Shown here: in pieces, positions 11,115-21,764 of the stretch
How positions within the stretch are numbered: position 1 is the stretch's first letter
Layout of the letters: each line of letters starts with the position of its first letter
Source: Setomelanomma holmii
Lineage: Eukaryota; Ascomycota; Dothideomycetes; Pleosporales; Phaeosphaeriaceae
Direction: 5' to 3'
Assembly (NCBI GenBank): GCA_010015745.1
Contig: ML978180.1
Location: forward strand, 62,001-126,000
DNA: 64,000 bases
Notes under the pieces: generated by a model
Databases searched by the model: none
Told to the model about the DNA's origin: nothing
What the model saw: the letters and a program-made list of their open reading frames with translations, nothing else
Program-made: the position numbers and the translations under genes

Positions 11115-12310
11115 ATGGTAAGCTTCACCGCCACTGCCTCTTTCCTCCGCACAAACTGACATTATGCAGAGCTCATCTACTGTATCTGTGTCGGCTGCAA
11201 CGCCGACGCAACATCCTTTTCAGAGGAAGATTGAAGATGTCAAACCGTCCAAGACGTAAGTTGCTTCCTCCTGCCACTGCTCTGCTTGTTCATATGATGC
11301 GACGAAAATAAGTTGGGAATCTCTCCGAAAAATTCCGTGTGGAGAACATGTTAACTTGTAACTCTGATTGCGCAAGCAGCCCTGTTTCGCTCTACTGCCA
11401 TTCACTTCCCAACAGTAGCAGTATGAGAGCTTTGCTGACACAGTTTGTGCAGAGATATCAACTTCGTCATCATGGATTATCTGGTTAGCGAAGGCTACCC
11501 CAGAGCTGCGGAGAAGTTCGCCAAAGAAGCGAACATCCAGCTGCCTCTCGAAGAGGAGTCCATCTCGTCTCGCGTAGAAATACGACAGGCTCTTCACGCT
11601 GGCGACATCGATACCGCTATCACTAAGATCAACGATCTCAATCCTCAGGTATGATAATCACCCCACTCGCTTCACCAACCTCTTGTAGGATTATATCCAG
11701 TTTCATGCACCACGCATAATTTCCTTGATGATAATCAAACCTTCAGTCCTCAGTATGAATACAAGCACATGTTCTTCTCAGTATCCCACATCATGTTCAC
11801 GAGCTCAACTGACAAGCCATTCAGATCCTAGATACAGATCCCGCTCTGCACTTTGCACTGCTTCGCCTGCAGCTTATCGAGCTTATCCGGACGTGCACAT
11901 CTTCTGCCTCTGCCGACATCACCCCGGCGCTCAGCTTCGCATCCTCACAACTAGCTCCACGCGCAGCTACGAACCCAGATTTCCTTCGGGATCTCGAACT
12001 CACAATGACGCTGCTCATCTTCCTGCCTGCGACTGCTCCATTGCAGAAGGAGCTAGCTGACCTCCTTGACCCTTCGTTACGCCGCAACGTCGCCAGTAAA
12101 GTCAACGAAGCTATACTCACTAGTATGGGTGCGCGTGGCGAGGCGCGCATGCGAAGCTTGGTGCGCCTAAGGCATTGGGCGGAGCTGAAAGCACGCGTTG
12201 CAGGCAAGGACATACCGCCGGTGCTACCTCTGGGGTTGCAGGATGCAGACGAGCGATCGGTGGACAGTAACGGCAACAACGGGGAGGTTGCCGATGTCAT
12301 GGTGCACTAG
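11115..12310 (+). CDS. gid8: GID8-like LisH-CTLH-CRA protein
   Basis: Predicted scaffold subunit of the GID/CTLH ubiquitin ligase, which in yeast degrades gluconeogenic enzymes when glucose returns. The LisH region reads DINFVIMDYLVSEGYPRAAEKF, followed by the CTLH part (VEIRQALHAGDIDTAITKIND) and the CRA part (ILDTDPALHFALLRLQ). Main exons: up to 11255, 11453-11648 and 11825-12310, with introns of 197 and 176 nt. The start is ambiguous. ATG 11164 gives MQSSSTV. ATG 11115-11117 followed at once by a 52-nt intron (11118-11169, GTAAGC...CTGAC...CAG) gives MSSSTV and has perfect splice signals, so I prefer it. Length is about 257 aa, normal. AATAAA at 12447-12452 may be the poly(A) signal. Confidence 0.88.
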
Positions 12311-12824
12311 GGCGATCTCTGACAGAGAGTGGCCATCCCGCATTAGGTGGACTTGTGCCGTCGCTGGAACAGGACAGAAAAGGACGAGTGAATGACGTTG
12401 AAATATGCCATTGGCTCGGTTGGTAGACACCGTTGCTATCTTTACGAATAAATGTACACGTCCGTACATGATTGAATGATACCCTTATTGATTATACGCT
12501 GTCTCTCTTACTGCTGCCTCTTTCGTTGTACCTGCACCGAAGGGCCCCATTTTTGTGCGTGATCATACTGAAACTCCCTACATAGTGAATCTGAATGGAT
12601 TGTAAAATCTGACTCTGATTCTGATTTATTGATATGGAATAGAGAAAGATGGCAAAGACGGAGATGTCTCGTTTGTTCTTGATTCTTGTAAATGCTCCTA
12701 CAATATACACGAATGCATCTAGGCGTAAATGCCCACAAACACACCGCGCGAAACGCCACTAAACTCGCATTAGCCATAACGCCATTAATCGTAGGCCTCT
12801 ATGCGTTGCTATGTACAGTGGGTA
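12311..12824. other. Convergent 3' region, GID8 / PPG1
   Basis: A 514-nt A/T-richer gap between converging genes, with AATAAA at 12447-12452. No gene is seen. Confidence 0.45.
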
Positions 12825-13889
12825 TCATAGGAAGTACTCGGTTGTCACTTCTTTCCCTTGTTGTTGCTGCTGCTCTGCACGGTGGACGTCATTGTCAGGA
12901 CTAGCGTCGAAGACATTAAAAAAGCGTTCGCCTGTGTCGCTGACTTCCAGCACGCTAGCCATGTTCCCGCAGCGATAGCAGTAGTTCGGTGCGCTCCATA
13001 CTGTGCTTAGCCTGTCTTCGTACAGCACCTGATAGCCTTCCTGACAAAGTTGGTGGGCTCGCAAGATATGAGACATGTTGTTGACCTGCAAGAATTTCTT
13101 GACGACTTGTGCACCGAAAGTGTATCCGGCGCCTCGCGGGCTGAGGGAGAACTCGTCTCGGTCCGGGTCTGGATCGCTCCATACTAGGTCTGCCATGGGG
13201 CCTTCGTGGGGTATTTCTCGGAAGCGGTCGATGATTTTGATCTGATCTATGGAGTGTATCGAAGGTGATAAGCCGCCGTGCACGCAAAATATCTGGTCGT
13301 TGATCACCACGGATAGTGTGAGGAAGTCGAACATGTCGGTGAAGTAGTGCCACACGTTGGCGTTACCATATTTGCGCGAGCATTCTGTATAGAAGCCGTA
13401 CGATTGTGTAACACCACGGGATTCGTGGTTGCCGCGAATGAGGTGCACACGGTGCGGGTAGCGCAGCTTCAGGCAGACGAGGAGAGATATGGTCTCGACG
13501 GAGAACAGGCCGCGATCGACGTAGTCACCTGGGAACGTGTCAGCCTGGCCGCGTGCCATTGGGAGGCCGCTGTCATACCCAAGAACAAATAATTGGTATC
13601 TGGACATGGTCCACCAATCTTGAAAATCTCCATCATGTCGAAGAACTGCCCATGGATGTCGCCAACTACAGTGACTGGCGCCCGAATGTGCACCACATTG
13701 CTCTCTTTCATGAGCAACTCTTTCGTCTTGGCGCATATTGCCTCCACTACTGATTCGGCCAGTAGCTCCTTCTTGGACAGTCGCGATATGCACTCATCGA
13801 GGTCTACGGTGGCTGTGCGCGGTCAGTATGCGCTCCGAGCGAGATATATGAGGGGCGCCGGCGACTGACGTACACGGAAGTCCTGGCAT
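12825..13889 (-). CDS. ppg1: Serine/threonine phosphatase Ppg1 (PP2A-like)
   Basis: Catalytic subunit of the PP2A-like Ppg1 branch, linked in fungi to the Far/STRIPAK complex, glycogen and cell-wall control. Exons on the minus strand are 13889-13874 (16 nt, five codons plus one base), 13812-13579 and 13528-12825. The introns are 61 nt (GTACGT...CACAG) and 50 nt (GTATGA...CCCAG). The product is 317 aa. Metal-binding motifs GDIHGQF, GDYVDRG and GNHES are intact, and SAPNYCYRCGN and the C-terminal YFL (methylated in PP2A enzymes) are present. It matches Ppg1 rather than PP2A, PP4 or Sit4 in EIFKIGGPCPDTNYLFLGDY, FREIPHEGPMADLVWSDP and RAHQLCQEGYQ. The very short first exon was found by matching the frame MPGLP-STVDLDEC. 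Confidence 0.92.
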
Positions 13890-14605
13890 GGTAGTATTGG
13901 TAAGGCGGCTGTGACCACTGCTGCATCCGCGACGGGCTCAGGGTATCGAGTCTATACTGGTCGCTAGCAGGTGACGGTACCGTACAATCATCCTCGGAGA
14001 CGCATCGAGGACTGAGGCAAAGGCGGCGGCGCGGTGGGGAGCGAGTGCGAGCGGCAAGGTGCTGGTGTTCCGCGCACGGCGAGAAAACGTCCAAGCTCGA
14101 GACAACGTGACTTGCGTGCTTCGACCTCACTCGAGACGCAACCTTCGTTCACACCTCAGAACATGCAGCGAGGATTCTCTATCTCTGCCTCCTAATTCTC
14201 CTGACTGTCATTCGGCATTCGTATTTCAGCCCACTTTGTGATTTCTCCATTGACTTTCCCCAATCACGGTCGGTTTCTGTTGTACTCTCTGGACGGCTGC
14301 ACCTCCATTTCCTACTCCAATCGAACAGCGCGTCCTTTCAAAATCATTTCGTGTCCAGATTTCACTCTCCTGTCGTCCTTCAGACACCCAGGCAGTAGCG
14401 ACAGGTATTTGTGGTGTGAGGTCGCGTTGCCCTACCGATCTGGCTCGTGCGTTGTACCAAATTTGAGCTTGCACCTCACGCCTCAAGAATCATTTCTCCA
14501 CACCACCACTTCAAGAGGCGCCTCATCAACCTCCATCAGATCTCGTCCTGATTCAAGGGCACGCTCAAACCTGGACTCGCCGCGGAACAGTCGTATTGGG
14601 AGGGA
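13890..14605. other. Divergent promoter, PPG1 / proline-rich gene
   Basis: A 716-nt region between divergent genes. The right half is C/T-rich, as in fungal leaders. The frame 14238-14834 overlaps it but looks like a shadow of low-complexity sequence. Confidence 0.45.
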
Positions 14606-16790
14606 ATGTCGTGGGGTGGTCCTGTTGCCGGTAGTGCACAATACCCTCCGCACCCATATTCCAATGCACAACCCGGATATGGCCAGCAGCCGCCTTACCA
14701 GTACGGACATCAGCCAGCCTATGGTCAGCATCCCCCACCACCGACTTTCGCACCGCCTGGCCCTACACAACGACCCCCAAACATTCAGTAAGCGGCTGAT
14801 TTTTTTTCTTCAGTTTTGTCTTCGTCATCATTGATGGATCTTCCGATACTACTTTGTATGCAAGATAAAAATGCCTCACACTAACCCAATGTCAGGCCTC
14901 CTAAGAAGAAAGGTAATCCAATAATCACACGTTATCCTCCCCCACCAGGTTATCGTGGCCCAGCAGCACAAACACAAAACCCTTATGGTGCTGGGCAGTA
15001 CCCTAACCAGTATCCACCACCTCAACCTGGATATCCTCACGCGGCTTCTAGCCCCCCTGTATATCCAAATCAAGGTTACTCTGCTCCTCCACCAATTCAA
15101 GGCTATCCTCCACAAGTCCATGGTCCTCCTCAACCGCCAAACTATCCCCAACAGCCATATCCCACAAACCAGCCGTATCAATGGCCACAGCAAGGCTATC
15201 CGCCCAATCAGGGCCCTCCCCAAGCACCCTGCTATCCTAATCAACATGGTTACACGCCGCCAGCGAGCAACTATCCCGGCTTTACACCGCAACCTGCTCC
15301 TACAGATGCTAGTCAGCAAGGCTACGGACAAGCGCCAAGTTGGCCGCCTCCACCCAACGGACAACCGGCCTATCCTCCAAATCAGTCATACGGTGCATAT
15401 AATGGGCCACCCAAGAATGGTCCGCAGGGCTTCGATTCGAACGCGACGCCCACGCCTGCTACGGCCCATCTTATGACCCCTCAACCCCCTCAAGTAAACT
15501 CTCAGCCATCAAGCGCGACTGAAGAGAAGTCTACCGGGAAGCCTTCGTTATTCCTTGCCTGGGATGATTGGGACTTTGACTTCGAGGGAGCGATCTGGCC
15601 GAAGAGCAATGAACCGGTGGACCCTGCACTCAGCCTAGGCGTCATTATCTGGCACCCAGCGAAGCAGGTGACTCGAGCGTTGCCTTCGACATTCGAGGAA
15701 GCTGAAGAGCAAGCACTGAAACCAACCCCAGACAAGTTGGACAATGGAGAGTCTGTGTCTATGTACTTCATGGCTGAGAATTCGCACGAGGCGTTCCTGG
15801 ATGTACGGCAGACAGATGAGTGGGAGAGCATCCGGGACGACCCGATTTTTGTTATCTTCACGGACGAGGATCTGCGCAGAGATCTTGTATCACTTGAAGA
15901 CTGCATTGCCCAGCGGGACCGGCCCGATGAACCTGCGGAAGACGTGCCGAAGGACGACGATGAAGAGATGCCGGATGCTTCTTGGAGTATTATGGACCAC
16001 CTGGAGCAAGTCCTGTCGAGTGTCAATGGTGGTCAAGAGACGAAGTCTTCAATGCAAGAGAGAGCTGCGCCCAGGCCATCGCAAGAAGACATACTCGCCA
16101 GCTTGGGTGTGACTGGCGTGCCGAAGCCGCCTTCGGATGAGCCAGTGCCAACGCCCTTCCCAGATTCGAACGCGAGGTCGCCGGCGCTCCCCGAGAAGCC
16201 TGCAGTAGCAACTGCGTAAGTTTCTCGCACTTTTTCCCATTGTACGTGCTGACTCAACTAGATTACCTTCTGGCCCACAAAACCCTCCTCAGCCAGCACA
16301 TTCCTATGGCGGCCATCGAGACCCAGCACAACCAAACGTGCCTCAACGACCGTATGGCTCAATGTCATCTGGACCTACCTCCCAGCGTCCTCCGCCCCCA
16401 CCTCCGCCACCTGAGCCTCCGCGATACAATTCTTGGAACCAATCGCACTATGGTAATCAAGGATACGATGGATCTCGGGGCAGCCCAGCTCGATCAGAGG
16501 GCAGCAATCACACGATGGCCGGCTCAGACTTCGAACCCGAGAAGCCTGACCGTGGCGATAGTACTGAGAAGCAGAGTCCTCCAGTTCCTGGCTTGAATCG
16601 GAGTGACAGCTCCTTCTCGAGAAAAAGGAGCTATGAAGACGCCGACCACGGTGACGCAAAGCCACGACAGCAAGACGACCATACAAAGCGGAAGCGTCGC
16701 TCACAAGTCGATGCTGCGTACAGGTAAGTGCTTATCTACATCTTATGATCTATGACCTCCTTGTTTCTGACATGCTCCAGTCGTCGTTGA
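14606..16790 (+). CDS. Proline/tyrosine/glutamine-rich unknown protein
   Basis: I do not recognise a named family. Exons are 14606-14787, 14896-16215, 16262-16723 and probably 16781-16790 (donor AG/GTAAGT, acceptor CTCCAG); without the last splice, translation stops at TAA 16725-16727 with almost the same product. The protein is about 657 aa in three parts. Residues 1-260 are a low-complexity P/Y/Q/G region with PGYGQQPPYQYG-like repeats, similar in style to prion-like or ESCRT/annexin tails. Next comes a conserved-looking globular block (KPSLFLAWDDWDFDFEGAIWP to DPIFVIFTDEDLRRDL). The last part is acidic, then a proline tract (eight prolines near the QRPPPP run), ending in a basic KRKRR that could be a nuclear signal. 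The AWDDWDFDFEGAIWP motif would be a good search query. Confidence 0.75.
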
Positions 16791-17563
16791 TCGTCCTATC
16801 TTCCTCTGTTTCCCACCTCGCTACTAAGGCAACTCCATCACACTCGAACCATTTAATGCCGGCATACGTGTTATCTCCGGCGCCCCAGCGGTATGCTGGT
16901 CGATTCTGACAAGTTGTGTCCCAGGTCCGCCCTCGCGGTTCACACTCCCGTCCGATAGTGACCCTTTTCCTTTCTTTTCTGCAGCCGGCTTCTTACACCA
17001 TGTCTTACCACTCCATTCGGTCATATGCGATATTCCATCACGTCAAAAGCTCTAGACTGCTCGATGTTTTCTCGTCTGGGGGGCGCTATTTCCACTTCAT
17101 ACCATCTGCAGTGGATGTTCCTAATGTTCCGGTCTATTCATATTGGTGCTTCACGACCCTTTTTATTCCCTGTCGCATATCAGGATTTTACCGTCGGTGC
17201 GGCTTATCTCTGTCTGTGTCTTCACCTCTCCTCAACAGTATCATGCCATAATGTCACTTCATTCCTTGTCTCTATAGCTTGAGTCAGAGTACTCTTCGGT
17301 GCTTCTCTAATCGACATGGTGTTGAAGCCCTGTATATTCCATAGCCTCTTGTCTACTGCATTGCCTTTACTACCTCTTTTTCTGATCCTTTCGTATCCAT
17401 CGGAGTAATTTACACACGTTGCATCGTGACATCCATCGCTGGCAGGTGCTGAGCCAATCACGATCACATCACGGTAACTGTTGCTTTCGATCCACGATAG
17501 TTGACAATAATCCATCACGAGCATCAAGCAAGATTGCAGATTGGTGCGAGTAAGTAAAAAATG

Positions 17564-17582
17564 TTCAATAGCTCTCCGTAAC
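17564..17582 (-). repeat. 19-nt repeat, copy 1
   Basis: TTCAATAGCTCTCCGTAAC on the plus strand, identical to the copy at 18070. Flanking bases differ beyond the 19-mer. Confidence 0.7.
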
Positions 17583-18069
17583 CTTAAGGCTGTCTCGATT
17601 TCCGACGCTGGGTGGAGGTCCGTGTTTGCCATACAAGTCCACGTCCTGATGATTGTCCGTCATATTTCTTCCAAAGATTCTGGTTATTCCTTCATCTTTG
17701 TTATGTACGACTCCATTCGTGTGGCGTCCATTCTCCTAATCAGGTCGCCATCCATGACGCAATCGGCGCAAACGCAGCGCAGTAGGCGGGGTCCGTTTGC
17801 ATGCGTCATGCGACAGAAGTGATCGATCGTTCGTCTCATAAGCGAATGACGCGGTGTGAGCTGGCAGGTATTAGTCTCCAATAATATTGAGCTCTGGTTA
17901 TAGGCTTACTGTCAGGGTGAACTTGACGGTCGGCAGTGACAATTGTGTCGCACGACAAATTGCGAGATGGCCAGATGGCGGGAAAAGTGGTCGAGTAATC
18001 CAAAAAAGGATGAAGTAATGTTGACTGTTGGCTGCGCTTCTGTTGGGCGACAGAAGCCCGCCGCAGAGC

Positions 18070-18088
18070 TTCAATAGCTCTCCGTAAC
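18070..18088 (-). repeat. 19-nt repeat, copy 2
   Basis: Identical to copy 1 and in the same orientation, 506 nt away. On the minus strand it reads through a frame with the peptide ALRRAIEALRRAS. Confidence 0.7.
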
Positions 18089-18193
18089 GCGTCGTTTGAC
18101 GCCTCATGGTCAGGCTAGTCGTGCTTGTCATGGGCAGCTTTTGGCGCAGCCTGCACCGCCTTCATGGGTGGTGCTGGCGGCACGGAAAGCACA

Positions 18194-18212
18194 TTCAATA
18201 GCTCTCCATAAC
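18194..18212 (-). repeat. 19-nt repeat, copy 3
   Basis: Same 19-mer with one transition (CCATAAC for CCGTAAC), same orientation, 124 nt from copy 2. On the minus strand the change turns the preceding ACG into ATG. Confidence 0.7.
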
Positions 18213-18575
18213 GTTCTGGTCAGACAGCTTGTTGGTTGGTGTAAGTGTGAAAGATCTGGCGGGCGAGGAGGTGTTTATATACGTGCAGGGGACCGCGCTA
18301 GGGGAGGACGTGGTGAGTGAGCGGTAATGAGGTGAGAGGCGACGCGTCTCCAATTGGAGTCAGCGCTGGATGTGGGGCTGTTGAGGCGAATCACAGAATC
18401 AGGGTGAGGGTGAAACCAATATGTGGACTAGGAGTATGTTTGTTTGTAGCCTCTGAAGGAAGCCACAGGCGGTGAAGATGGCGGCAGGTACTGTGGCCAT
18501 TAGAAGGAAACCACGTACTCGGAGTCACAACATGTCTTACATGCTTAGATTACTTGCCCATTGTGTAGCATTGGA

Positions 18576-19412
18576 CTACAGTTTCGCAATATTCTCCTTC
18601 ATCGCCTCCACATCCTCCTCATCCGCTGCATCCACACCCTCTTTTGTCAACTCTTGAATGGCCTGTGAAGCATCCTCATCGCCATCAATGACGTCGATCC
18701 ATCCCTTTGCGCCTTCCGTCTCCAGCGCAGCTACAATCGCGTGCGCCGTAGTAGCCCGGCTCGTCTTCCCTCCCACACCAAGCTTTCCTACTTTGACACC
18801 TCCCGCCTTCTCATCCGTCAACGTACCAGGCCTCAAACTGATCGCACTAAACTGCTCGCTCTTCGGAACAGACTTCTTCGCCTCCTCACCATACCTCTCC
18901 TTCGCAAGCACAGTCAAAACCTCATCCGCCGCGATCTTAGCCTTGTAATATGTTGGCAACACCTCATTGTTAGTCTTCTGCGCATTCTCCCAATCCTTCT
19001 CACTCCACCAACTCGGCCTGCCCTTCCGACTCGCCAGGTACGAAACAGTAAGGAACTTCTTCACACTTTGCGTGTGGATGCTCGCTCGAGTAAACGCAAT
19101 AGCCGCATCGCGATCGATAGCGTAGGTCATTTCTGCGCCTCCTTTGCCGCCGGCACCCGCGCTCCAGACGACCCAGTCGGGCTTGACTCGGTCGATGATT
19201 TTCTTTGCGTCGGACTCGGATTTCACGTCCGCAACGCTGCAGACGAGGACGCTGAGTTTGCCGGGCTGGCCTTGACCGAGCTTTTCGATTGCCGAGGCTT
19301 GAGAGGAGGTGCGGATTACGGATGTGACATTCCATGATTTGGCGAGAAGGAGGGGAGTCAGGAGTTGTGCGACTTTGCCATGGCCGCCGATGAGGAGGAT
19401 GTGGTGGGACAT
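18576..19412 (-). CDS. NAD(P)-binding Rossmann protein (NmrA / atypical SDR)
   Basis: The protein starts MSHHILLIGGHGKVAQLL, a Gly-rich dinucleotide-binding loop (GGHGKV) right at the amino terminus, as in atypical short-chain dehydrogenases and NmrA-like sensors. The frame is open further upstream (to 19511), but the ATG at 19412 places the beta-alpha-beta fold correctly. The product is 278 aa. DWVVWSAGAGGKGG, YYKAKIAADEVL (the YxxxK-like pair) and SLRPGTLTDE are typical of the family. No substrate can be assigned; it may be an oxidoreductase or a redox-sensing regulator. Single exon. Confidence 0.85.
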   Translation of the reverse strand: MSHHILLIGGHGKVAQLLTPLLLAKSWNVTSVIRTSSQASAIEKLGQGQPGKLSVLVCSVADVKSESDAKKIIDRVKPDWVVWSAGAGGKGGAEMTYAIDRDAAIAFTRASIHTQSVKKFLTVSYLASRKGRPSWWSEKDWENAQKTNNEVLPTYYKAKIAADEVLTVLAKERYGEEAKKSVPKSEQFSAISLRPGTLTDEKAGGVKVGKLGVGGKTSRATTAHAIVAALETEGAKGWIDVIDGDEDASQAIQELTKEGVDAADEEDVEAMKENIAKL

Positions 19413-19940
19413 GATGGTGGTGTGATGGTATGTCAGAATGGCTGAGGTCAAGATGGGCCAAGTATGATGAGAAGACAAGACGCGAGATCCAATTGAGGTG
19501 AAGGTCGTCAATACTCAAGGTCTTGGACCAATATAAAGCAGTAAACGGCAAGATCAAATACTGCACATATAGGTGCTCTGATGTTACGACACTGGTAAGC
19601 TTTCGGGGCAATGACGTCGCTAGGCCGGATCGGCCCGAGCAAAGGTGTATTTTGGACGAACTGCATCTCTTGTTCGCCCCGCAGCACAATTGCGTGCTGG
19701 GATGCCAATAGTTGTCAAACGTCACGCAGAATCTCGAGAGAATGTAGCCGACGCGGTCCTTGGTCTCTTTTAGGCTTCGTCTGTAATGCCTGCTCATGCA
19801 ATGCTGAGGCTTAGCTCCGAGTACGTGGCTAGTTGCGCGGCCACAACCAGGCGCCCATGAAAGTCGCCATCCATATGAGCACTCACCATCCCTGGAACAT
19901 GTCTAGACTGGCTTGATCGAATCATCCGCAATCTTGCGAA
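19413..19940. other. Divergent promoter, NmrA-like / F-box-like
   Basis: A 528-nt gap between divergent genes, necessarily holding both promoters. No clear motif beyond A/T-rich patches near 19535-19570. Confidence 0.45.
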
Positions 19941-20816
19941 ATGGCCGACCAACTAGGATATCGCGTGCTTCAACTGCCTCGCGAGCTCAGAGACCTCATC
20001 TACGCCTACATCGTACAGCAGGACTCACCCATTAATCTCACTGACAGCGACATACGCGTCTCGCTCCCCTACCCAATTCTATCAGCAGAACTATTGGAAG
20101 TAGTCTACACACACAACACCTTCAGCATCACATTCTACAGCATCAGCATACGCAAGGCCGGCATTCCCATTCGCAAGTCACTCTGGGGCCTATATCCCTA
20201 CCACAAACGCCTCATCCATCGCCTCGAGGTCAACGCCACAGAAGCTCTTCTTCGCGAGCAAGACTTCGACGCGCTGCAGCGCGAAAGCACGACCAAATAT
20301 CCCGACTACCGCCAAGACTATAATCAACTACTCGAGTTACCGCGCTTGGAACATCTGACTATCAATCTTCAGAAAAGCAGTCGCATTCATTTCGTATGGA
20401 CGACGTTCAGTCCAATCATATACCGTCTGCGCGAGCGCAAGCCTCAGCCCCGCATCACGCTGAACATCTCCTTCGACGCCGTCCTCGAGCAGCAGTGGAA
20501 CCTAGATTCGTACCTCGAAGGCGGCGACTGGACGACACGCCCCATGCAAGAATTGCCATATCTGCCCATGGGATTCGTGGACATGAGCGAGCTTATTGAG
20601 CCACCGAGCGATGAAGATAGGGCGTACGTGGCTGAGCATTGTTCTGAGTTGACGGAAACTATGGGACGAGATTTCATTCGCGGATTACTGGATGAGACGC
20701 CTGCGAATCGAAGGGTACTGGCGAGCGCTTATGTGGTTAAGGAACCTCCATTACTCAGAGTGCTGATGGCGGAGCATTATGAGACGTACAAGGGAACTCA
20801 GAGCAGCGGTCCATGA
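19941..20816 (+). CDS. F-box-like hypothetical protein
   Basis: Single-exon protein of 291 aa. Near the amino terminus, YRVLQLPRELRDLIYAYIV matches the LPxELRxxIY pattern of short F-box-like modules found in very many Pezizomycotina proteins (often with DUF3633/2EXR-like architecture). The rest has no motif I can name. If the F-box is real it would bind Skp1 in an SCF ubiquitin ligase; this is inference. Similar genes are abundant and poorly conserved in these fungi. Confidence 0.7.
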   Translation: MADQLGYRVLQLPRELRDLIYAYIVQQDSPINLTDSDIRVSLPYPILSAELLEVVYTHNTFSITFYSISIRKAGIPIRKSLWGLYPYHKRLIHRLEVNATEALLREQDFDALQRESTTKYPDYRQDYNQLLELPRLEHLTINLQKSSRIHFVWTTFSPIIYRLRERKPQPRITLNISFDAVLEQQWNLDSYLEGGDWTTRPMQELPYLPMGFVDMSELIEPPSDEDRAYVAEHCSELTETMGRDFIRGLLDETPANRRVLASAYVVKEPPLLRVLMAEHYETYKGTQSSGP

Positions 20817-20950
20817 GAGAATGGAGAGTCGGTGCTTACAGGTCAGATGTTCCCTCACCGCGAAGTCACTCCCATACATATTGCTTCCCATATTCCTTCA
20901 TTCATTATTTTGTGGTCCCATGCCACTCGATACCATTCCCGCCCCATATC

Positions 20951-21484
20951 TCAAGTGTTCCCATACCCACCCGGCCCAAACTTGAACGCCCTGAACTCGG
21001 GCTGATTAATCGCCTTCTCCCTACTCTCCAGCTCGTCCAGTCTATCTTCAGCCGGATCTGCCTTAGTAGCCAGACCCGTCTTGTTCGCCTCTAGCCACGC
21101 CGCATGCGCTTCTAGCAGATCCGCCTTCAAGTATTCGGGAATTGATCCGATTGGAGCAACATTAAGTGGAGTAGGGGTCGGAGGAGCTGGTGGTGGTGGT
21201 CCTGGTACCGGTGCTAGTGATGGCTGTGCAGGAGGAGCTTGCATCGACGGGTCATCGGCGTCTTCATCGTCCCTTTCAGATTCGAACGGGTTCTTGTTCC
21301 TTGGCTTCCCAATCCGAGCTTTTCCCTTGAACCAAGCTTCAGCATCAGACCGTTCGATGTTTAGCGCGATAGCCTTGGCTTTGGTCCGCTCGCGGGCCCT
21401 TACCTGACCACCATGCGTTCTTACAAAGACGAACAAATCCTCAGTGTCCTTGTCGTTATAATAGTCGGCTGTCAAGCGTGCCAT
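20951..21484 (-). CDS. Hypothetical protein, proline-rich centre
   Basis: Single exon, 177 aa, starting MARLTADYYNDKDTEDLF. A minus-strand TATATA box lies about 50-60 nt upstream (around 21536-21542). The amino third looks folded (FVFVRTHGGQVRARERTKAKAIA, then SDAEAWFKGKARIGKP). The middle is a Pro/Ala linker (GPPPPAPPTPTP), and a predicted helix follows (YLKADLLEAHAAWLEANKTG). I do not recognise the family. Codon use and the clean start suggest a real gene. Confidence 0.6.
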   Translation of the reverse strand: MARLTADYYNDKDTEDLFVFVRTHGGQVRARERTKAKAIALNIERSDAEAWFKGKARIGKPRNKNPFESERDDEDADDPSMQAPPAQPSLAPVPGPPPPAPPTPTPLNVAPIGSIPEYLKADLLEAHAAWLEANKTGLATKADPAEDRLDELESREKAINQPEFRAFKFGPGGYGNT

Positions 21485-21764
21485 GGTATGGAAAGGACAA
21501 GTGATTCGTTGGATTCTAGCGTGCTTTGGAGGAGACTATATATGGGATGAACTTGTTGCTCAGACACTGGATGATATGACAGATGATCGAAGCTTGCTCG
21601 CAATGGTCAGTACTTGCTGGGCATGACGAGTACACGAGTGGATTGAAGGTTTTCCTGGATCGCTTCCCAAGGAGAAGAAGCATCAGAAAGACAGTATCTT
21701 GTTATGACCTCTTCCTCCATACCAATCCTGAGAACATTCAGGCATCCCGATGTGTGGGCATCAC

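Larger units (their letters stand above)
16791..18575. other. Long intergenic region with repeated 19-mer
   Basis: About 1.8 kb between the convergent proline-rich and NmrA-like genes. No clear gene is found. It contains three copies of a 19-nt sequence (listed separately), a TATATAAA on the minus strand at 18274-18281, and minus-strand frames with coding-like composition (around 17836-18220 and 17222-17632). It could hold a decayed small gene or a non-coding transcript. Confidence 0.45.
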
